This document shows, in pieces, positions 58,415 through 64,000 of a stretch of DNA of 64,000 nucleotides; within the stretch, counting starts at the first letter, position 1, and each line of letters opens with the position of its first letter. The DNA is from Armatimonadota bacterium (GTDB lineage: Bacteria > Armatimonadota > UBA5829 > DTLH01), in the NCBI GenBank assembly GCA_029551395.1, contig JAKPFN010000106.1:35779-99778 (forward strand), given 5' to 3'. The translations under genes were made by a program, and so were the position numbers. The notes under the pieces are model-generated. The model had not been told where the DNA came from. It saw only the letters and a list, made by a program, of their open reading frames with translations, and ran no database searches.

Positions 58415-58420
58415 CTGCTG

Positions 58421-58448
58421 ACCGCGGGGAGCTAAAACTCCTCGCGGT
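58421..58448. other. Hairpin after ruvB
   Basis: ACCGCGGGGAG (58421-58431) pairs with CTCCTCGCGGT (58438-58448) with one G-U pair and a 6-nt CTAAAA loop, just past the ruvB stop. No T-run follows, so termination is doubtful; it may separate ruvB from the next gene by processing. Confidence 0.5.
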
Positions 58449-58479
58449 ACACAGCTTGATGCTCGTGGAGTGATGTAAG

Positions 58480-59673
58480 TTGGTAACCTGTACCCGGTGT
58501 GGGACGCAAAACTCAAAGACCAGCAAATTCTGCCGTGAATGCGGGAAACGGTTGGCAATAGAGGCCCTTAAGGTCGATATCGAGGCTGAGGAGCATCCTG
58601 GGACTCTGCCTGACGATAATGCCGTTACTGAACTGCTCTTTGAGACTTTGAAGCTGTACGAGCAGGGCAAGCTGGAGGCAGCGTTCGATAAATGTAAAGC
58701 TGCGCTCAGGGAAAACCCGGAAAGCCCTTCAGGTCACTCGCTTTTGTGCCTTATCTATGAAAAGAAGGCAGATGAGCAGATTGAAAAAGGGAATCGGGAT
58801 GATGCGATCGACTACCTTCACGCGGCAATTCGGCAGATGGAGCGCGTTCTTGAGGAGAATCCTGACAGCGCAGCCGACCAGGATAAACTGGACGAATTAA
58901 AGGTAAAGCTGGTTGTATTAAATGAGACATTTGATAAAAAGCCTCGGCCAACTCTGCCTTTCTCCCTTAAAGATGTAAACCATACCCAACTGCCCTGGAT
59001 TGCAGGTGCGGTAGTGTTTGTTTTAGTTTTTGGAGTATGGGCCATTGTAACCGGGTTTAGCAGACCGTCGGAACCGGTAAAAGAGAGGCTTCAAGCACCT
59101 CAATCTCAGACACAGCCAACTCCATTACCTCAACAGCAGGATTCTCAGATGCCTCCTGCTGTATCAGGACCGTCAAGCCCTGTCTGGAGCTATCAGCCTC
59201 CGCAGTCAAACAGCGCAATGCCTGCATATCCGCAGGTTCCGCAGGTACCCGCGCAGTCTCAGCAGCCGCCATCATCGGCTGTGACAGACAGGACTCTTCC
59301 TCCGCTGACTCCGTATCCGGTTGAGACGCCTAAACAACCGGAAAAGCCTAAACAGGATGAGCAGGCGAGCGTGCTTCCTGCCCCAGAGCAGAAACCTGCG
59401 GAAAGCGCCAGTTCCGCATTCATGAAGGGCGATTACGAGACTGCCGCCAAACTGTATGAGCAGGCAATATCCAGCGGACAGAATACTGGTGAGATGCATC
59501 AGAAGGCAGGAATGTGTTACTACAACCTCGGCCGAAAAGATGCTGCACTGAACCATTTTAATCGTGCCAAGCAGATTTACGTAGATCAAAAGGCCAGAGG
59601 CATTGATCCTGAAGCCGCTGCAAGGGCGATCGACACCTGCAATCTGTATATCGACGTCCTTTCGAGAGGTTAG
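58480..59673 (+). CDS. Zinc-ribbon, TPR and membrane-anchored protein
   Basis: The 397-residue protein starts with a zinc ribbon (CTRCGTQNSKTSKFCRECGK), then a TPR-like region (about 45-140: LYEQGKLEAAFDKCKAALRE). A membrane helix (about 168-188, IAGAVVFVLVFGVWAIVTGF), a Pro/Gln-rich linker (200-305) and a C-terminal TPR pair (FMKGDYETAAKLYEQAISSG, CYYNLGRKDAALNHFNRAKQ) complete it. The ribbon is cytosolic and the C-terminal TPR outside, if the helix is single-pass. The TTG start is at 58480. The next TPR gene begins 3 nt later. Function unknown; a scaffold role is guessed. Confidence 0.8.
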   Translation: MVTCTRCGTQNSKTSKFCRECGKRLAIEALKVDIEAEEHPGTLPDDNAVTELLFETLKLYEQGKLEAAFDKCKAALRENPESPSGHSLLCLIYEKKADEQIEKGNRDDAIDYLHAAIRQMERVLEENPDSAADQDKLDELKVKLVVLNETFDKKPRPTLPFSLKDVNHTQLPWIAGAVVFVLVFGVWAIVTGFSRPSEPVKERLQAPQSQTQPTPLPQQQDSQMPPAVSGPSSPVWSYQPPQSNSAMPAYPQVPQVPAQSQQPPSSAVTDRTLPPLTPYPVETPKQPEKPKQDEQASVLPAPEQKPAESASSAFMKGDYETAAKLYEQAISSGQNTGEMHQKAGMCYYNLGRKDAALNHFNRAKQIYVDQKARGIDPEAAARAIDTCNLYIDVLSRG

Positions 59674-59676
59674 CTT

Positions 59677-61185
59677 ATGAGGCGCTTTATTTGGGTCTGT
59701 CTTCTGTTGATAATCACCTCGCTGGCTGCATCAGCCAGTCAGCACCCCATAGTACTCCTGTTTACGGTCTCTCCTGGAGAAGGTGCGGATGCTGCGCTTA
59801 CGTTTGAAGCTACCCAGGCTATCAAGATGTACCTCAGGGAGACTGGAAAAGCGGATGTTGCAGACTTCGATCCTGAATCACCGCTAGTCAAACGAGCATT
59901 AATGGAGCATTTGGTTTCCCCGGAGGAACTTGAGAGCATCACAACACCGGCTGCGAGGTTGCGTATGGGGAAGCTCGTTAATACAGAATATGTTGCGACC
60001 GGTGATTTGACTATAGTGGAAGGCAGACTCACTGCCAGCATTTGGATAGCGGAAACCCGGACGGAGAAAATCTGGCGGAATGAGGCGTCGGTGATTATCT
60101 ATGCCGGTGCGGATGGCAACTACCGCAGGTCTACATCAAACGCTATTCAATCTGCGATCAGCTCGGTCATTCATCAGATCAAGGATGAAGTATTCAAGAA
60201 TGTAGGCACAACGGAACCGGTCACACAGCCAACTGTCACAAACCAGGTCACAACAAGCACTGATCCGGTTGTTGCACCTGTATCCGGCAGCGTAGATCCT
60301 GCTGCAGCAACACAGACTTACATCGCCAAAGCTGAAAAGTATGTAAAAGAAGGTGCAGTGGCTAATGCGATTAGTGAATATCGCAATGCAATCAATCTGG
60401 ACCCTACAAATATGGGTCTGAGGCTCAGGCTGGTACAGCTTTATGCCGAGCGCAAGATGTTCACTCAGGCGATAGATGAGATCAACCGGGCGTTGACCAT
60501 CGAACCTGAGAACGAATTGCTGAAAAAAGAGCTTGCCCGTATACATGAAACAAGTGGAGAACCAGAAAAAGCTGCTGAAGTGTATAAGAAGCAGGCAGAG
60601 CAGAATCCGGATGATCTGGACTCCAGACTCAGGGCTGCTGAGTATTATGTGCGCAACAACAACGCTGAGGAAGCTGAAAAACAGTTCCGATTAGCGATTG
60701 AAATAGACCCACGAAACCCAATTCCTCACGAAAAGCTGGCGTTCTTTTTGGCTGGGCAGACTCTTTTTAATGAAAGCCGTAAGGAGTTGGATCAGTTGAG
60801 CGTTCTTGATCCCACTCCGACCCAGCAGACCATCACAGACCGTTACTCGCGATTTCGGCCGCTGGCTGACAGGGAGTTAAACTTCCAAATTACGCAGATA
60901 GATAGCGGTTTGCAATCATTCGAGAACAAGCAGATAACCAGGGAATCGTTTTATTATATTGTTAGAGGTGTAAGTGTCCGGGTCGGTTCTGTGAGCAACT
61001 ATCTTCAAGGACTCATACCGCCTGAGAACAATGCTGGAACGCACCGCCTGAAAATCCTGGGCTGCAGCCTGCTTTCCCAAGCCTGCACGCACCTGCTCAG
61101 GTATCTGGAAACCAACAAAACACAAGACAAAGAAGACGCAGCAATGTTCCTGGCCGAAGCAAGAAAACACCTGAACGCGGAATGA
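59677..61185 (+). CDS. Exported TPR-repeat protein
   Basis: The 502-residue protein has a signal peptide (RRFIWVCLLLIITSLAASAS). An N-terminal domain (about 22-165) has VNTEYVATGDLTIVEGRLTA and IWIAETRTEKIWRNEASVII, similar to the nucleotide- or peptidoglycan-associated TolB-N/CsgG-like folds used by outer-membrane-associated proteins. A Thr/Val linker follows. Four or so TPRs (about 215-380) include KEGAVANAISEYRNAINLDP and MFTQAIDEINRALTIEPENE. The C-terminus is helical. It follows the previous TPR gene by 3 nt, so they are one operon. Likely periplasmic. A 12-bp stem terminator lies 67 nt downstream. Confidence 0.78.
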   Translation: MRRFIWVCLLLIITSLAASASQHPIVLLFTVSPGEGADAALTFEATQAIKMYLRETGKADVADFDPESPLVKRALMEHLVSPEELESITTPAARLRMGKLVNTEYVATGDLTIVEGRLTASIWIAETRTEKIWRNEASVIIYAGADGNYRRSTSNAIQSAISSVIHQIKDEVFKNVGTTEPVTQPTVTNQVTTSTDPVVAPVSGSVDPAAATQTYIAKAEKYVKEGAVANAISEYRNAINLDPTNMGLRLRLVQLYAERKMFTQAIDEINRALTIEPENELLKKELARIHETSGEPEKAAEVYKKQAEQNPDDLDSRLRAAEYYVRNNNAEEAEKQFRLAIEIDPRNPIPHEKLAFFLAGQTLFNESRKELDQLSVLDPTPTQQTITDRYSRFRPLADRELNFQITQIDSGLQSFENKQITRESFYYIVRGVSVRVGSVSNYLQGLIPPENNAGTHRLKILGCSLLSQACTHLLRYLETNKTQDKEDAAMFLAEARKHLNAE

Positions 61186-61252
61186 GTTGACAGGACTGGT
61201 GGACAAACTCTTAATCCACGAACTACTGAAGAATCAAGTCATCCACAAAGTC

Positions 61253-61288
61253 AACAAGCCGCTCGAAGTTTAGTCGGAGCGGCTTGTT
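61253..61288. terminator. Shared terminator of convergent TPR and PorD-like genes
   Basis: AACAAGCCGCTC (61253-61264) pairs perfectly with GAGCGGCTTGTT (61277-61288), a 12-bp stem with a 12-nt loop. Both arms end in A/T-rich bases, so it can work in both directions. Confidence 0.7.
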
Positions 61289-61312
61289 CAAACAGAGCAA
61301 TGATGCCAGATA

Positions 61313-61651
61313 TTACCTGAAGTCTGCCTCCGGCTTCATCTCGATAGCCTTAACTTTTGGAGGACACTCGGCAGCGCAGATACCGCAGCCCTTGCAGTGA
61401 TCGTAGTCGATACCGACAACCTTGCCGTCCTCGACCTTGATAGAGCTGTCCGGACAGTACATCCAGCAAATCATACAGCTAATGCACTTCTCTGCGTTCC
61501 AAATGGGTCGCTCGGTGCGCCAGTCACCTGTTTTGTAGCGCTCGGCGCTGCCCGGCTCGACCATCAGACCACCTTTCGGCAGTTCATGCCATGCGGGTTC
61601 CTGAGCACCGTGCTGGCTCTCTTTTTTCTCCCGCTCGTCCAATTGTGCCAT
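61313..61651 (-). CDS. 2-oxoacid:ferredoxin oxidoreductase delta subunit (PorD-like)
   Basis: The 112-residue protein has two [4Fe-4S] ferredoxin motifs: [16 protein letters not shown] and [18 protein letters not shown]. Before them lies [16 protein letters not shown], a typical PorD/VorD N-terminus. It would carry electrons from pyruvate or another oxoacid to ferredoxin. No alpha, beta or gamma subunit gene adjoins it within the window; upstream is an unrelated membrane-protein pair. Either the other subunits are elsewhere or it serves the nearby hydrogenase. ATG at 61651 follows GGAGAAGG. Confidence 0.9.
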   Translation of the reverse strand: MAQLDEREKKESQHGAQEPAWHELPKGGLMVEPGSAERYKTGDWRTERPIWNAEKCISCMICWMYCPDSSIKVEDGKVVGIDYDHCKGCGICAAECPPKVKAIEMKPEADFR

Positions 61652-61954
61652 TGTACCTTCTCCTCGATGATCGGAGCCTTATATCGGCCCCATCCTCCTA
61701 ATTATATCATAAAAGCCTCAACCCGCCAACTGGAATTACGGCTGTATTAAGACAGGAAAGTGATGAATTTCGAGTGATGAGGAAATCTGCATATTTCTTG
61801 CTTTTTGAGTTTGTCTCGGCATTTTCTGCATTGGTCTAATTATATTACCTACCGCACGGGGACGTGTAGTAAAGTTCTGCCCGGCGCAAGGACGGGCCTG
61901 GCAATTGAGCCTTCCTAAACTCGGCGTTCCAGTTGCATAGAAAGTATAGAGAAC
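61652..61954. other. Spacer between PorD-like and GHQP genes
   Basis: 303 nt with no gene. It includes a GATGAATTTCGAGTGATGAGG-like word (61759-61780, shown in shortened form here as GATGAATTTCGAGTG) and a short GCCCG/CGGGC stem near 61880-61898. A promoter for the PorD-like gene should lie near 61670-61710 (AT-rich), but no clear pair was found. Confidence 0.5.
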
Positions 61955-62140
61955 TTAGCTCTTTTTGTCGCTCTGAGAACTAGGTCGGGGGGTAACATTA
62001 GACCCGCCGGTCGGAGGATTGCTTCCTTCAGGTCTCGCCGTACCCTGCGGTTGATATCCACCTGTCTTATTAGCAGGCTGGTGTCCCCTGGTATCTGGCT
62101 GATGACCTTCTCTCAATGGTATTTGTTTTTCATCAGACAT
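61955..62140 (-). CDS. Small disordered GHQP/GYQP-repeat protein
   Basis: 61 residues, MSDEKQIPLREGHQPDTRGH at the start, then repeated GHQP/GGYQP units and a Pro/Ser/Gly-rich tail ending SQSDKKS. It has no predicted fold. ATG at 62140 has GGAG 7 nt upstream and overlaps the stop of the DUF6338 gene (ATGTCTGA), so both are made together. Similar short GYQP-rich proteins next to DUF6338 genes are known to me from other bacteria, with no assigned role. Confidence 0.75.
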   Translation of the reverse strand: MSDEKQIPLREGHQPDTRGHQPANKTGGYQPQGTARPEGSNPPTGGSNVTPRPSSQSDKKS

Positions 62141-62738
62141 TATCGTTCTCCTCGTCACTCCAAAACTCTATATGTTTTATCTCGCTACCTAGAATCAGGA
62201 TCCCATCGTTTCTCTTCACTTGTTCCCATAGCCCGGTCTCACTGATTTGATAAACGCTTTGAATATACAGGTCGCGTTCTGCCACATCAGAAGATGCAAA
62301 TGATCTGCTGCCAAACAATCCTGCCACATTACTTCCGTCCTTGAGTGTCACAAGCACCCATACTGATTGTCGAGTATTGCCGAACTTGTAATCCCAGGCC
62401 GATGGAACCGGATGCATCGGACTGAGTCCCAGTCTGCGAAGCAATTGAAGTATCTTCGCTTTTTGGCTAAAGTGGCCCATCATAAGTCCCAGAACCGATG
62501 GACTGATTAGGATGATCAGGGTCCAAGCAAGGGCACTTTGAACCGGATGCTCCGTGAAGAACTTGCACTTGATCAACAAGTATATCAACCAAGACCATAG
62601 CGCGTAGTTGACGCAACTGAAGGTCAGGAACCGCATAAGCGAGATCTGTGACTGATCGCTCTTCTGCGGAACCAACATGGAGACCATTGAGCACCACACA
62701 AAACCTGGCACAACGAAACCGACAGTGTAAAAGAGCAT
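62133..62738 (-). CDS. DUF6338 family membrane protein
   Basis: The 201 residues from ATG 62738 contain two or three membrane helices (YTVGFVVPGFVWCSMVSMLV; FLTFSCVNYALWSWLIYLLI; SALAWTLIILISPSVLGLMM). The soluble C-terminal domain has PVPSAWDYKFGN, WVLVTLKDGSNVAGLFG and SFASSDVAERDLYIQSVYQI, which match DUF6338. Function unknown. The ATG has no ribosome site, but the frame is open upstream (ARITIANFD), and a strong AGAGGAGGAG box lies at 62774-62765. The only codons at a fitting distance are ATA (62759) or ATA (62753), so initiation is unclear. Confidence 0.75.
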   Translation of the reverse strand: MLFYTVGFVVPGFVWCSMVSMLVPQKSDQSQISLMRFLTFSCVNYALWSWLIYLLIKCKFFTEHPVQSALAWTLIILISPSVLGLMMGHFSQKAKILQLLRRLGLSPMHPVPSAWDYKFGNTRQSVWVLVTLKDGSNVAGLFGSRSFASSDVAERDLYIQSVYQISETGLWEQVKRNDGILILGSEIKHIEFWSDEENDNV

Positions 62739-63008
62739 ATCAAAGTTGGCTATCGTTATACGTGCTCCTCCTCTAAACTTCGGTAGACATCCATGCCACT
62801 ACTCATTCCTGCAATATCCCACAATCTCATTGGGACCAATATTGTTTCATGCAACATACTTCAATAAACTGAACCTTTTACAGAAGTATGCCCACTATAT
62901 GCCTGCTTGTCAATACTTTTGACACAAAATGATAGATGTATTCCAAAGAAAAAGCCCAGAATCTTTCGACTCCGGGCTTTTTCATCACTCGTAACTCGTA
63001 TCTCGTCT
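62739..63008. other. Spacer between DUF6338 and hydA
   Basis: 270 nt including the ribosome-site box at 62774-62765 (minus strand), an AT-rich stretch 62830-62940 that may hold the promoter of the DUF6338 pair, the hydA terminator, and an ACTCGTAACTCGTATCTCG word run (62987-63010) abutting the hydA stop. Confidence 0.55.
62949..62982 (-). terminator. Intrinsic terminator of hydA with GAAA tetraloop
   Basis: On the minus strand AAAAAGCCCGGAGTC (62982-62968), GAAA loop, GATTCTGGGCTTTTT (62963-62949): a 15-bp stem with two G-U pairs and a T-run. It lies 26 nt past the hydA stop. Confidence 0.9.
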
Positions 63009-64000
63009 CTACTCCACCTTCACCTTAACAACCTCACCCTCAGGTTTTAAAGGCTCTGGTTTAGAACTGCGTGGGGTGTAGTGGGTGTGAAGAAGCTCGT
63101 GGCTCTTGTGAGAAAGCGGTTCGCCCAGGAACTCCTTGTAGAGCATCTGGACAGCCGGGTTCTCGTGAGATCGGCGGATCTTCATCGCTTCGTCCTCTTC
63201 GTAGATCGCTTCAGTCCGCTTTTTACGGATCTCCGCGCTCGTCGGTTGAGGTTGACCGCCGCCGCCTATGCAACCTCCAGGGCAACACATAATCTCAATG
63301 AAGTGATAATCCGCGAACTTGCCGGACTTGATTCCCTCAAGCACCTCTCTTGCATTAGCAAGCCCGTGCGCGACTGCTGCCTTCAATGTCAGACCGCCAA
63401 CCGGAACCTCTGCAGCTCGGACTCCCTCAGATCCGCGCACTGCATGGATGTTAACATCATCAAGCTCTGTGCCTGTAAGAACAGCGTAGGCAGTCCGAAG
63501 CGCGGCTTCCATAACGCCTCCGGTGTTGCCGAAGATGACCGCAGCGCCGGTCGAGACTCCCAGCGGGTCATCGTAAACGCCATCCGGCAGCGTAGGCAGG
63601 TCTATTCCAGCCTCTTTCATCATCTGTGCAGCTTCTCGGGTGGTAAGGACGTAATCGACATCCTGAAGCCCGCTGTCGTTCATCTCAGGCCGGTCGCACT
63701 CGAATTTCTTCGCCGTACAGGGCATAATCGAGACGCTTACGATATCCTTCGGGTCGATTCCGGCTTTCTCCGCATAGTAGGTCTTTGCCAGAGCACCGAA
63801 CATCTGCTGAGGACTCTTACAGCTAGACACATGCGGTAGAAGCTCAGGATAGAAGTGCTCGATGAACTTGATCCATCCCGGCGAACACGATGTAAGCTGA
63901 CGCAGCACGCCGCCTTCTTTCACCCTGTGGATAAGCTCGTAGCCTTCTTCCATAATGGTAAGGTCGGCTGTGAAGTCCGTGTCGAACACCTTGTCGAACC
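63009..64000 (-). CDS. hydA: [FeFe] hydrogenase catalytic subunit, 5' end outside window
   Basis: About 330 C-terminal residues of the H-cluster domain. Cys motifs: L1 TSCSPGWIKFIEHFYPEL, L2 SIMPCTAKKFECDRPEMN and L3 IEIMCCPGGCIGGGGQP. LYKEFLGEPLSHKSHELLHTHY is the usual end, followed by a short Lys/Glu/Pro tail. The frame remains open through base 64000 (FDKVFDTDF), so the start and N-terminal ferredoxin-like domains are missing. It makes or uses H2, probably with NADH and ferredoxin as in HydABC complexes; the partner genes would be upstream, outside the window. A strong terminator follows. Confidence 0.95.
   Translation of the reverse strand, partial: FDKVFDTDFTADLTIMEEGYELIHRVKEGGVLRQLTSCSPGWIKFIEHFYPELLPHVSSCKSPQQMFGALAKTYYAEKAGIDPKDIVSVSIMPCTAKKFECDRPEMNDSGLQDVDYVLTTREAAQMMKEAGIDLPTLPDGVYDDPLGVSTGAAVIFGNTGGVMEAALRTAYAVLTGTELDDVNIHAVRGSEGVRAAEVPVGGLTLKAAVAHGLANAREVLEGIKSGKFADYHFIEIMCCPGGCIGGGGQPQPTSAEIRKKRTEAIYEEDEAMKIRRSHENPAVQMLYKEFLGEPLSHKSHELLHTHYTPRSSKPEPLKPEGEVVKVKVE

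Noticed and set aside
1..64000. tRNA, rRNA or tmRNA genes
   Set aside because: No cloverleaf T-arm or rRNA signature was noticed by eye on either strand; a covariance search could still find one.

Overview
The window is about 64 kb of chromosomal DNA from a bacterium with a two-membrane envelope. TolC-, LolA- and RND-type export genes, lipoprotein processing genes and RseP support this. Several regulators are of a kind best known from Gram-positives: RsbU/RsbV/RsbW partner switching, AbrB and a short EF-Ts. A [FeFe] hydrogenase, a ferredoxin-type 2-oxoacid oxidoreductase delta subunit and an AhbD-like radical SAM enzyme suggest an anaerobic or facultative life. The lineage cannot be fixed from the sequence; an uncultivated phylum such as Armatimonadota is an inference. 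TTG and GTG starts are common. I saw no tRNA, rRNA, CRISPR array, transposase or prophage.

Layout. 1-5928 (minus): the ribosome/isoprenoid cluster rpsB-tsf-pyrH-frr-uppS-dxr-rseP, without the usual cdsA. 6.0-9.6 kb: a SIS protein, a DUF169 protein, a redoxin and much repeat-rich intergenic DNA. 9.6-15.0 kb (minus): a partner-switching module (PAS-rich PP2C phosphatase, STAS antagonist, membrane PAS-RsbW kinase) in which a REC/PAS gene and the phosphatase gene share one reading frame interrupted by a single TGA. 15.2-18.9 kb: dapA-like, a secreted glycosidase-like protein and a small acidic protein. 19.0-28.4 kb (minus): an export operon (AbrB, ABC ATPase, permease, LolA-like, TolC, membrane fusion protein, RND pump) with a visible promoter and operator.

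28.5-35.6 kb (plus): GT39-like transferase, a STAS-RsbW fusion, an ICMT-like methyltransferase, a secreted protein with a Gly-Met-Pro linker, dnaG and rpoD. 35.6-41 kb: LysM protein, phosphoribosyltransferase, thiM, NAGPA-like protein, zinc ribbon, AhbD-like. 41-48 kb (minus): an orphan adenine methyltransferase, lgt-lspA-dksA-like-ileS. 48.6-55.0 kb: GGDEF/degenerate HD-GYP, DUF2721, then a full phosphorelay set (Hpt, histidine kinase, two response regulators). 55.2-61.2 kb (plus): ruvC-hisG-ruvA-ruvB and two TPR proteins. 61.3-64 kb (minus): PorD-like, a DUF6338/GHQP pair and the 3' part of hydA.

Non-coding DNA is unusually patterned. A family of about 140-bp elements built from palindromes centred on TTTGCAA occurs four times in the same orientation. 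One copy has seeded an 18-bp minisatellite, and another lies against the end of thiM. A second hairpin repeat occurs twice, and degenerate short-word repeats flank several genes.
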